This document shows positions 7,624 to 15,456 of a DNA stretch of 58,339 bases, piece by piece. The notes below the pieces were generated by a model. That model ran no database searches. It was not told the origin of the DNA and worked only from the letters and a program-made list of their open reading frames with translations. The translations under genes and the position numbers were made by a program. Within the stretch, counting starts at the first letter, position 1. Each line of letters begins with the position of its first letter. Source of the stretch: Candidatus Eiseniibacteriota bacterium (GTDB taxonomy: Bacteria; Eisenbacteria; RBG-16-71-46; CAIMUX01; WJJG01); assembly GCA_023129715.1 (NCBI GenBank), contig JAGMBO010000008.1, positions 1-58,339 of the forward strand, read 5' to 3'.

Positions 7624-9909
7624 CTACCGCAGAAGGATGAGCTTGCCCATGGCCACCGACCCACCGCACTCAACGCGGCAGAGGTAGATCCCGCCAGGCG
7701 CCGGGGTGTTGTCCTCTGTTCTGCCATCCCATTGCACTGAAGATCCCTGACTCGTACAAGACCCGTCCGCCAGAGTGCGCACCAGGCGGCCGGCCAAGTC
7801 ATAGATCGCGACCCGCAGCTCTCCCTGCTGAGGGAGTGCATACTCGATGGCGACTGACGAGCGGAACGGATTGGGCGTGGCCACCAGGCGCGTGATTCCA
7901 GGTTGGAGAACGTTCTCCGGGGCCGCAATTCCCGCACCGCTCTCATCGAACGCGGTGATCCCACTGCGATACGATCCAAACCAGACAATGTTGTCAGGCC
8001 CGAAACCCACCGCGGTGAGATCGTTGTCGCCGAGCCCCCCGCCCTGCGTGTAGGCGGTCCATCCCCGGCCCACCTCGAAGCTGGCCGCACCTCCCTCGGT
8101 GGCGACCCAGATGACCCCTAGGTCCGAGACGCCGATGTCCTGGACCCGATTGCTGGGCAGCCCGTCGGCGGTTGTATAGCTCGTCCAGGTCTCCCCATTC
8201 AGATTGCTGACCCCACCCAGGGTGGCGAACCACTTGCCGTTCTGCGCGTCGAAGGCGATCGCCTGGACATGATTCTCGATCAATCCGCTGTTTCCCGTAT
8301 GGTAGCTGGTCCACCCGGACACACCATCGAACTTGCTGATGCCCTCTTCCGTTCCGACCCAGACCGTGTCGCCCAGATCCACGGCAACCTGGAGGGCGTC
8401 ATCATCGATCAACCCGCTGTTGTCCAGGTAGTAGTTGGTCCAGGAGCTTCCGTCGTATTTGGCCACGGCGCCATTCTGCCCATAGGGCCCATCCCATCCG
8501 GCGGTGCCGAGCCACAGATTCCCCTGGCTGTCCGTGTCCGCGGACAGAATGATGTCGCCCAGGAGGCCGCTGTTGCCACTGTTGTAGTTCTCCCAGGTCG
8601 CCCCATCGAACTCCCAAAGCCCGGTGAACTGGGCGCAAACCCAGAGGATGCCATCGCTGATGTGTACGTCGTTGACGTAGTTGTCTCCCAGATCGCTGTT
8701 CTCGGTTGTGTAACTTGACCAATCGGTGCCATCCAATATCGCGATACCATAGTGGTTGGTTCCGAAGTAGAGTTTGGCGTCGTCGGTTCCAAGGGAGCCG
8801 TCCTCGATGCAGGTGATCCAATTGGTGTGCGGCTCGTTCGACGTCTCGTAGGAGCGCCAGGTGAATCCGTCGTAGCTGGCGCTGCCCGCGTTGCCGGTTC
8901 CGCAGAAGATCACACTCCCTGTGACGGCGATCGAGTAGACGAACGTGTCGGGGAGCCCTGAATTGCCCGGCGTGTAGCTGGTCCAGGTGGACCCATCAAA
9001 GCGGGTCACCCCCCCCGTTGTCGGGGTCGGGTAGGCGGCGTGGTTGCCGATCCAGACGATGGTGCCGGCCTCGATGCCGAAGGATTCGATCTGCTTGCCG
9101 AGGAGACCGCTGTTTCCCGAATCGTAGTGGGTCCAGGTTCCTCCATCGTACATGAACACCCAGTTGGTCCAGCTCCCGGCCCAGACACGGTCGTCGCCAT
9201 CGACCGCCAGGCAGAGGAAGTACTGTCCGATGCTACCCGGATCGGGGTCGTAGCGCGTCCAGGTAGAACCGTCGTACATCGAAACACCACCTGGATCTCC
9301 CCAGTCATCCGGGTTGTTCGCCGTCCAGATCTGGTTCTGGGAATCAACGTCGATCCCGCGCACGGCGACATTGGTGGCGCCGCCGCCCAGGTCGGTGAAG
9401 ACTTCCCAGTCCACTCCGTCGAACTTGGCACAGCCGAAAGCGGTGCCGAACCACATCGCCCCATCGAGATCCTGGGTCAGGGCATAGACCGTGTTATGCG
9501 GCAGTGGGGAGTTCGCAGTCGTGTAGGTTGTCCAAGTTGAACCATCGAAGCACTGGACGCCCTCCATCGTGCCGAACCAGAGATCGCCCCCCTGGTCGAT
9601 GAGCACGTCCTTGACGTTCTGGTCGGCAAGCCCCTCCGAGGCGGTGTACTTGACATAGGTCTCGGACAGTAGATCCCACTGCAGTACTCCTCCGGAGGTG
9701 CCCGCCCACAGATCGGTCCCCTGGGCAGCAATGCCACTGACGTAACTGGCATCGGTGTAGGTCGTCCAGACCTCCGCACGAGGGCAACCCGAGAGAGGAC
9801 CGAGAAGGAAGATCAGTCCGATCAAGAGGAGGCCACACAGATGGCTGCGCCTGAACGGATGCATCTTTGCCCGAAGAGCCCCAGAGGGAACATCGTTTCT
9901 ACTCAGCAT
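7624..9909 (-). CDS. Surface lipoprotein with two-component-regulator propeller repeats and FlgD/T9SS-like tail
   Basis: 761 residues. The N-terminus has a hydrophobic segment followed by a lipobox-like LSGC (Cys about 42). Then come many WTxYxxxNSGL...DxxGxxWxGTxxGxxxFDG repeats of the Reg_prop beta-propeller type, likely forming two seven-bladed propellers. The last ~85 residues (ATPNPFRSSVAIEYALPQQG...DLAGRLVRTL...WDGRTED...GGIYLCRV) match the FlgD-Ig/type IX sorting domain style. Such repeats occur in sensor ectodomains and secreted proteins; with no transmembrane kinase here it is probably a surface protein. AAGGAGAAG precedes the ATG at 9909. Having both a lipobox and a sorting-domain-like tail is unusual; the lipobox could instead be part of a standard signal. 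Confidence 0.9.
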   Translation of the reverse strand: MLSRNDVPSGALRAKMHPFRRSHLCGLLLIGLIFLLGPLSGCPRAEVWTTYTDASYVSGIAAQGTDLWAGTSGGVLQWDLLSETYVKYTASEGLADQNVKDVLIDQGGDLWFGTMEGVQCFDGSTWTTYTTANSPLPHNTVYALTQDLDGAMWFGTAFGCAKFDGVDWEVFTDLGGGATNVAVRGIDVDSQNQIWTANNPDDWGDPGGVSMYDGSTWTRYDPDPGSIGQYFLCLAVDGDDRVWAGSWTNWVFMYDGGTWTHYDSGNSGLLGKQIESFGIEAGTIVWIGNHAAYPTPTTGGVTRFDGSTWTSYTPGNSGLPDTFVYSIAVTGSVIFCGTGNAGSASYDGFTWRSYETSNEPHTNWITCIEDGSLGTDDAKLYFGTNHYGIAILDGTDWSSYTTENSDLGDNYVNDVHISDGILWVCAQFTGLWEFDGATWENYNSGNSGLLGDIILSADTDSQGNLWLGTAGWDGPYGQNGAVAKYDGSSWTNYYLDNSGLIDDDALQVAVDLGDTVWVGTEEGISKFDGVSGWTSYHTGNSGLIENHVQAIAFDAQNGKWFATLGGVSNLNGETWTSYTTADGLPSNRVQDIGVSDLGVIWVATEGGAASFEVGRGWTAYTQGGGLGDNDLTAVGFGPDNIVWFGSYRSGITAFDESGAGIAAPENVLQPGITRLVATPNPFRSSVAIEYALPQQGELRVAIYDLAGRLVRTLADGSCTSQGSSVQWDGRTEDNTPAPGGIYLCRVECGGSVAMGKLILLR

Positions 9910-9971
9910 ATCGCTTCTCCTTCCCTGATCTCCAATTGGCTCCCAAGCAGCCTGGGAGACTCCGTGTAGAA

Positions 9972-10007
9972 CTAGCAGAGGCAGCCGAGATCGGCTGCCT
10001 CTGCTAG
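9972..10007. terminator. Strong hairpin after the Cys-rich secreted protein gene
   Basis: A perfect 17-base inverted repeat (9972-9988 / 9991-10007) lies 20 bases past the stop of the minus-strand gene ending at 10028. It is in the gap before the next minus-strand gene. There is no long U tract. Confidence 0.65.
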
Positions 10008-10027
10008 ATTACTGGTAGAAGCACGAC

Positions 10028-11320
10028 CTAGCGATAGATTGACTTGATCGCGCCCCAGGTAGCCGTCTCGGCAGGAACGGGCTCCTCGCACGGATTCGGA
10101 GGACCGCACGAATCCCACTCCGGATGCCACTCACCACTCAGATCGGCGCAACCGGCCTCGGTAGTGATGACGCACTCCTCGCCAACGCAGCAGACGAACT
10201 GCGGCGGCTGCGGGCACTCGAAGCCGACATCGTCGCAGTTGTTCTCAGGGTAGAACACACCGCCGCCATCGGCGCAATCGGCTTCACTCAGATCCTGGCA
10301 GCTTCCATCGGGGAAGCAGCATGCATACATCGGGACCACGAGCTCGACGATGTCCACGTTGTCCACATACCAGCTCCCCGCATAAGTCCCCTGATATCTC
10401 CAGGCGACATAGACATGGTCGGAGGCCAAACCAGGGATCTCCAGGGTCGACGTGCCGCACAGGGGGTTCGGCAAGTCGCAGGTGTAATCAAGGCGCAGGG
10501 TGAAGCTCGCCGGATCGGTGTCAGTGGTCGAGTAGAGCACTTGCATCGGATCGGTGCAGTCACCCCAATAGGCCATGTTGTGCTGGAAACTGACGACGAT
10601 GCCGGATGCTCCCTCGAGGTTGATCACCGGCGTGATCATCCACTCCTCCTGGAACTCGCTGGAACTGGCGTAGCTGCAGCGTGCTGAGCCGGGAGGATCG
10701 CAGGTGTAGCTGTTGTCAGCCCACTCCCAGGTGGTGCCGGATGGGTCACTCCCAAGGTTCAGGATTGTCCAGCCTGCCGGCGGGAAGCACTCTTCGCGCT
10801 CGAAGTCCTCATGGAAAGGCATGGAGTTCTGCTCTTCGGGACAGGGCACGGGGCACTCGCACTCGGTGCAGGTCAGCTCGAGATCGAAAGCGCATTCGGC
10901 CCCATGGTAGCCATCCACAACGATGTAGTAGGTGCCCGGCTCAAGGCAGGCATCGATCGTTCCCTGCGTGTCGACGTAGTCGATGCAGTCGTCCTCGTCA
11001 CAGCTGCCCAGAACGAAGACATCGAGATCGCAGCCATCGGCAGTGAGCGTGATGTAGAGTTCGTAGCACTCGGGTCCCTCAATGGTCAGTTCATAGACCA
11101 TCTCCGGACCGCTCTCGAGGTAGCCCACGCAGCTGTAGTAGCCGACGTTGTTCACGCCACCCACAGTGGTGCCGGAAACGATATCTCCGCAGGCGATTGG
11201 AAGAGCGCCGCTGCAGTCGAGATTACCCTTGCTGTATGGTTTCTCGTCAGGAACCTTGTCCGCCAGAGCGGCTCCAGCTGCCAATCCCAATGCCAAAACA
11301 ACTGTCAGTAATGTCCGCAT
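10028..11320 (-). CDS. Secreted PPC/adhesin-J-like protein with Cys-rich cassettes
   Basis: 430 residues. A signal peptide (MRTLLTVVLALGLAAGAALA) is followed by a PPC-like beta domain (LEPGTYYIVVDG type). Next is a cleaved-adhesin/choice-of-anchor-J-like domain (FHEDFEREECFPPAGW...EEWMITPVINL...WYVDNVDI). Then come two Cys-rich cassettes, the first (CCFPDGSCQDL...DDVGFECPQP) nearly identical to that of the protein at 1-970. The chain ends in ETATWGAIKSIYR rather than a FlgD-like domain; this may be an alternative sorting tail. Start 11320 has GGGAGG upstream. A promoter candidate lies at 11530-11558. Function is unknown; extracellular disulfide-rich protein inferred. Confidence 0.87.
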   Translation of the reverse strand: MRTLLTVVLALGLAAGAALADKVPDEKPYSKGNLDCSGALPIACGDIVSGTTVGGVNNVGYYSCVGYLESGPEMVYELTIEGPECYELYITLTADGCDLDVFVLGSCDEDDCIDYVDTQGTIDACLEPGTYYIVVDGYHGAECAFDLELTCTECECPVPCPEEQNSMPFHEDFEREECFPPAGWTILNLGSDPSGTTWEWADNSYTCDPPGSARCSYASSSEFQEEWMITPVINLEGASGIVVSFQHNMAYWGDCTDPMQVLYSTTDTDPASFTLRLDYTCDLPNPLCGTSTLEIPGLASDHVYVAWRYQGTYAGSWYVDNVDIVELVVPMYACCFPDGSCQDLSEADCADGGGVFYPENNCDDVGFECPQPPQFVCCVGEECVITTEAGCADLSGEWHPEWDSCGPPNPCEEPVPAETATWGAIKSIYR

Positions 11321-11957
11321 GTTGACCTCCCACGCCGAAGTTGAAACCCACAAGCTGCCCGACGGTAGATCTACGTTGCCTGACTCACCACGCATGCTGC
11401 CGCACTCACGGAGACGTCCGGCCGTGCTGATCACCTCCCTTGTCTGCAGCCAACCAGCCAACCCGCCAACCCGAAAGTGGTCATCTGATGAGATATGCAC
11501 CGCTCTTCTGAACCACTCCAAGTGGAAGAACGTTACCACACTTGCAAGACTGTGTCAATTGGTTCCATGGTCCGCTCTTACATCTCGGAGACCTTCTCCT
11601 GGGATAAATCCGGGGTTGCTCGGAGCAGGAATCGCTCTCCGATGCGGGCCACGGGGGGGGAATCGGAGACCGGAACGGTGGGGATGGTTGGAGGCCGGAG
11701 ATGAGGCCTGGTGGCAGTTGTCGAGCCACGGCGGTGTGGCGAACCGTGGGGTGTTCTCCGTAACACGTGGCCATGTATGGTGTTACGCCTGACACGAGGA
11801 GCGCGGATGGCCCGGCGACGTCGTCAAGCCATCGGATATCAAGAGGGGGGGAGTTCGCACCGCCTTCAGTCGGACAGGCGGACGGGGGAAAACAGAGCGG
11901 AGGCATCGGCTGAGCTCCGCTCCTACCTGGATTGTCCTCCGATTAGGTCTGCGTCAC
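11321..11957. other. Non-coding gap between two minus-strand secreted-protein genes
   Basis: No convincing gene; the short open frames are low-complexity shadows. It holds the promoter candidate at 11530-11558 and a perfect 8-base inverted repeat (CGTAACAC 11759-11766 / GTGTTACG 11780-11787, 13-base loop). The repeat could be an operator or transcript-end structure. Confidence 0.5.
11530..11558 (-). promoter_or_regulatory. Sigma-70-type promoter candidate
   Basis: On the minus strand, a perfect TTGACA (11553-11558), 17-base spacer and TAACGT (11530-11535). It would give a leader of about 200 bases for the gene starting at 11320. Confidence 0.45.
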
Positions 11958-13439
11958 TCACTTTGCCAGGACAACCCTCCCGTGGCTCCCGCCGCGCCGA
12001 TCTCCCGCGATTCGATACAGGTATACTCCAACGGGCAAGCTCTTCTTGGCCTGATCCCTTCCATCCCAGACGAACCGGGTCTCCCCTGTTCGCCCGACGG
12101 CATCAACGGCATCAATTACCCGGATGAGCCGCCCACCGATGTCATAGATCTCGAGTTCCGCCCGTCCACCCGTCCGGCTCTCAAAGATGATGGATGTCTC
12201 TCTGCTGAACGGGTTGGGCCGGCTTCGCATGTTCGCAGGCCCCGCGTGGGGAACGTCCCCATCATCCAGGGCGCTTGCTCCGCCGAACTTCATCAGGAGG
12301 ACGTTGTACTCCCCCTCCTCGAATGAGTAGGTTTCCCCGACGACGATGTAGCCGCCGTCAAGGGTCTCTTGGCCGGATCGCCCACGATCGAAATTGGATC
12401 CCCCATACGTTTCCGTCCACAGGGTGTCACCGTTACTTGCTGTTCTAATCAGCCACACATCGTCGTTTCCCGCTCCATAGGATTCCGTGTAGCCGACAGT
12501 GAAATACCCTCCATCGACCGTCTGGCGAACAGAGGAACCGTAGTCGCTCTGTGCTCCACCATAGGTCTCGGCCCACACGGTGGCACCGTTACAGTCGGTC
12601 TTGATCGTCCACACATCCGCCTCTCCAGCTCCGAAGGACTTCGTGTAGCCGGTGACGATATGGCCGCCGTCCTCTGTCTGCCGGACGGAAGTGGCGCCGT
12701 CTGAGCTGCTTCCTCCAAAGGTTCGTGTCCATAAGCTGTCACCATCGCTGTTCGTCCTGATCAGCCAGATGTCGCGGCTTCCAGCCCCATAGGAGTATGT
12801 GTCGCCAACAATGATGTATCCCTCATCGCTCGTCTGCTGGACGGAGCACCCATAGTCAGAGCTACTGCCACCAAATGTCTTGGTCCAGATCGAGTTCCCG
12901 TCTTCGTCGGTCTTGATCAGCCAGACTGCACTGACTCCGGGGCCATAGGATTCGGTGTAGCCCGTGATGATGTAGCCGCCATCCTGCGTTTGCTGGGCGG
13001 ACCAACCCCAGTCCCATGAAGTTCCGCCAAAGGTCTTGGCCCACAACTCGGTGCCATCTGTATCCGCCCGGACCAACCAGACATCATACGTACCGGCCCC
13101 GTATGAGCAGGTCGTGCCTGCAATGATATAGCCGCCATCGGTAGTCTGCTGGACGGAGTAACCCCGCTCCTCGTTGATACCGCCGTATGTGGCGGTCCAC
13201 AGGATGTCACCATCGGCGTCAGTCTTGATCAGCCAGACATCGTAACTGCCGACGCCGAACGAATAGGTATCACCCACAATGACATAACCGCCATCATCAG
13301 TCTGCTGGACCATCCGCCCCCAGTCGTACTGGCTTCCACCATAGGTCTGGGTCCAGAGGGGAGCGGCAGAAGCTTGGGGCAGAATTGGGCCACAGAGCGT
13401 CAGTAGGATGAAGGATCGAAGAACGATCTGCCGATTCAT
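11958..13439 (-). CDS. Secreted repeat (propeller-like) protein with FlgD/T9SS-like tail
   Basis: 493 residues with a signal peptide. About seven tandem repeats of roughly 52 residues follow the pattern W(A/T)(K/E)T(Y/F)GG...D.G.SVQQT.DGGYI(I/V)(T/V)GYT.SYGAG..DVWLI(K/R)T...GD, predicted to form a beta-propeller. The C-terminus has the PNPFSRET...DIGGRLIRVID...WDGRDQ..S.PVGVYLYRI sorting-like domain. The ATG at 13439 is preceded by AGAGGAG. No enzymatic motif is visible; a surface-binding or structural role is possible. An extended -10 promoter candidate lies at 13613-13621. Confidence 0.9.
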   Translation of the reverse strand: MNRQIVLRSFILLTLCGPILPQASAAPLWTQTYGGSQYDWGRMVQQTDDGGYVIVGDTYSFGVGSYDVWLIKTDADGDILWTATYGGINEERGYSVQQTTDGGYIIAGTTCSYGAGTYDVWLVRADTDGTELWAKTFGGTSWDWGWSAQQTQDGGYIITGYTESYGPGVSAVWLIKTDEDGNSIWTKTFGGSSSDYGCSVQQTSDEGYIIVGDTYSYGAGSRDIWLIRTNSDGDSLWTRTFGGSSSDGATSVRQTEDGGHIVTGYTKSFGAGEADVWTIKTDCNGATVWAETYGGAQSDYGSSVRQTVDGGYFTVGYTESYGAGNDDVWLIRTASNGDTLWTETYGGSNFDRGRSGQETLDGGYIVVGETYSFEEGEYNVLLMKFGGASALDDGDVPHAGPANMRSRPNPFSRETSIIFESRTGGRAELEIYDIGGRLIRVIDAVDAVGRTGETRFVWDGRDQAKKSLPVGVYLYRIAGDRRGGSHGRVVLAK

Positions 13440-13612
13440 CTGATGCTCCTCTGAGTCGGCGACTTCCGGATGGTTCCAACGATGCGGGCGGATGCGTCCG
13501 CCGTTCGTTGCCCGATCAGGTGGTCTTCGCCGCCCTCCTCAGGTATGCCGGGACCGGGATTCATGGCCACGGGGCAGGAAACGTGCAGTCTGTGGTACCC
13601 ACCCTCAAGTGG

Positions 13613-13621
13613 ATTATACCA
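13613..13621 (-). promoter_or_regulatory. Extended -10 promoter candidate
   Basis: TGGTATAAT on the minus strand, with TATAAT at 13613-13618 and TGG at 13619-13621. No good -35 lies 17 bases upstream. It is identical to the extended -10 at 1165-1173 and also sits about 170 bases before a secreted-protein gene. Confidence 0.45.
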
Positions 13622-13720
13622 GTTATCCAGTCCCGGCGGTGGCTCCCCGGATGCGCCGTTGGTCAGGACTATTCATCAAGCCCCCCTCTTGCAATGAGGT
13701 GCTTTTCCGTCTACCTGTCT

Positions 13721-13903
13721 TCCCGCCATCTCGCGGTCCTGCCATCATGACATCTCGCCGTCTCGCCATCCCGACATCCCGACATCTCGCCATCCCGACA
13801 TCTCGCCGTCCCACCATCCCGACATAACGCCGTCCTGCCATCCCGACATCTCGCCGTCCTGCCATCTCGACATAACGCCGTCCCGCCATCTCGACATCTC
13901 GAG
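13721..13903. repeat. 24-bp minisatellite, about eight degenerate units
   Basis: Degenerate units built from CATCTCGCC/CATCCCGACA blocks recur with a 24-base period (an approximate half-period of 12). One minus-strand frame reads as an 8-residue repeat (DVGMAGRR/YVGMVGRR), but that frame runs into the LysE gene and has no start signal. The array ends about 35 bases before the LysE stop. It is not CRISPR: there are no unique spacers. Confidence 0.8.
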
Positions 13904-13936
13904 ATCCATCGGACTGCGTGGCATCATGGATAACGC

Positions 13937-14545
13937 CTAGCGGGTAGCTCCCAGCCACAACTGATACAGAGCGAAGCAAGCCAGCGCCACAGTCGACAGG
14001 CCGAGCAGTACATGTGTCAGGCGCGGTCCGAGATGTCGCGCGGCGCCGAAGGTGACGATGATTGCGGCAAAGGTCGCAACCAGGGTGCTGTAGAAACCGA
14101 GCAGGAAGGCGATCCCGCTGCTGGGCGCGGCGTGCCAGCCGGCCAGGAAAGTCGGGCCGGCAACAAGGCTCCAGTAGACGTATGGGCCGGGGCTTATGAG
14201 GTTCATGACGACGGCCTTGAGCAGAGTGCGGTCAGAGGAGTTGGGAGAGGTGGTGGGCGCCAGCCTGCCGTGGCGCCAGCTCCGGGCGGCACGCCAGGCG
14301 AGGTATGCGAGAAACAGACCACTGGCGATGTGGAGAACGCGCTGCATCGAGGCGGGGACCTGGCTCAATGCCAGTAAAGCGAGGAAGATGATCGGTCCAT
14401 CACTGATGAGCGGTGCAAAGGCCGCGGTCAGCGCTCGACGCCAGCCGACCTTCAGGGCCTGCGATATGACATATGTCTGAAAGGGGCCGGGCTGGGCCGC
14501 GCCCGCAAAGCCGTAGCCGACGCCCTGCAGAAGGTAAGCAATCAC
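13937..14545 (-). CDS. LysE/RhtB-family exporter
   Basis: A 202-residue inner-membrane protein with about six hydrophobic segments. The N-terminus carries the family's glycine/proline-rich motif (GFAGAAQPGPFQTYVISQAL, cf. GxxxGxxPGP), followed by 'LISDGPIIFLALL' and the mid-protein 'NLISPGPYVYW'. Family members export amino acids or other small solutes; the substrate here is unknown. No strong ribosome-binding site lies before ATG 14545, so an alternative start is possible. It sits alone between the minisatellite and a long gap. Confidence 0.85.
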   Translation of the reverse strand: MIAYLLQGVGYGFAGAAQPGPFQTYVISQALKVGWRRALTAAFAPLISDGPIIFLALLALSQVPASMQRVLHIASGLFLAYLAWRAARSWRHGRLAPTTSPNSSDRTLLKAVVMNLISPGPYVYWSLVAGPTFLAGWHAAPSSGIAFLLGFYSTLVATFAAIIVTFGAARHLGPRLTHVLLGLSTVALACFALYQLWLGATR

Positions 14546-15456
14546 GGGGTCGTGGCCATCGCTATTCCTTGCCGCCCTCTTGCATCATCTCACCAGCCGC
14601 CTCGTGTGCTTCATGGAATCGCGCCCGCGGGTTCCACCCGACCAGCTCGCCCCTTGCATGCTCGAGATCCGTGCAGATTCACCCGGGACGCTGCTCCGCA
14701 ATCCTCAGGACTCATGACTCCGGTCAGCTGTCAATCAACATCAAGATACCAGCTTCGTCGCTTGGCTCGCTACCCCAGCACCACATCGCGCCTTCGCAGC
14801 TCAAGCGCTCGCCCTCACCCGCATTGAGGCAGAGCAATCAGGCCGATCACCACCCCATGACTTGGCCACCATGGCCCGGTCGAATCGCCGACGAGAGCGG
14901 CAGGAGGAGTTGTCGGGACACACAACATTGTTTCGTCGTCACTGATAGAGAGGGCAGACCGAACGTCTCTAAGAAACACATGGTGACAGGATTGCCGGAC
15001 GGATACAGAACGTGAACAGCTACGGCCCTGCTGACCGGAGCACAGAGGCCGCAGCCACGCATCACCCCGCGAGTCGAGTTGACAATACCTCCGCCACGGC
15101 TAATACTCATGTGTGGAGCTCGATCTATGCGTTGTTGTGGTGGGACCTTGTGCCCCGCGTGTTCTCGCGGCCTCCCGGTCCATTCAATCGTGAGCGCGAG
15201 CGCCGCCTCTGTTGGCAGGTGACCGGGGGTTTCGTCTCCACCGCGCCGGCTCCGGCGATCAGAAACGCATGTCCGCAGCGGGTGTGAAGCTCTCTGCAGG
15301 GGTTGTGCGTTAGGTAATGGCGTTGCTCCCTCTTGCGCCGCGACCATGCCTGGGGCCAAGAGGCGGGGCACGCGTCGCCGATCGTGACTGCCTCACCCGC
15401 CCGCACTCGCTGCCCAGGGTGGCTGTCTAATCAGCCACCGCCACGGGAGGTGAGCC
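14546..15456. other. Gene-poor gap of 911 bases
   Basis: Open frames on both strands lack Shine-Dalgarno sequences, domain-like composition and hydrophobic periodicity, so none is called. A TTGACA (15079-15084), N17, AATACT (15102-15107) promoter candidate points toward the downstream plus-strand gene, 343 bases away. Otherwise I see nothing. Confidence 0.5.
15079..15107 (+). promoter_or_regulatory. Weak promoter candidate
   Basis: A perfect TTGACA with 17-base spacing to AATACT (4 of 6). The distance to the next gene (start 15457) is long, so this is tentative. Confidence 0.3.

Larger units (their letters stand above)
13440..13936. other. Non-coding gap holding a promoter and a minisatellite
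   Basis: No gene is supported here. The left part holds the extended -10 for the gene starting at 13439; the right part is the 24-bp repeat array. Confidence 0.6.

Noticed and set aside
13721-13903. CRISPR array
   Set aside because: Units are contiguous and degenerate with no unique spacers; no cas genes are present.
13623-13979. 118-codon minus-strand frame with 8-residue repeats over the minisatellite
   Set aside because: The repeat keeps the frame open in several phases; the frame runs into the LysE gene and has no start signal.
15300-15320. GTTAGGT resembling an integron attC core site
   Set aside because: No complementary inverse core or paired arms were found within the expected distance, and no integrase gene is present.
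14473-15371. Two open frames (180 codons plus, 174 codons minus) in the large gap
   Set aside because: No ribosome-binding sites, no domain-like composition, overlapping each other.
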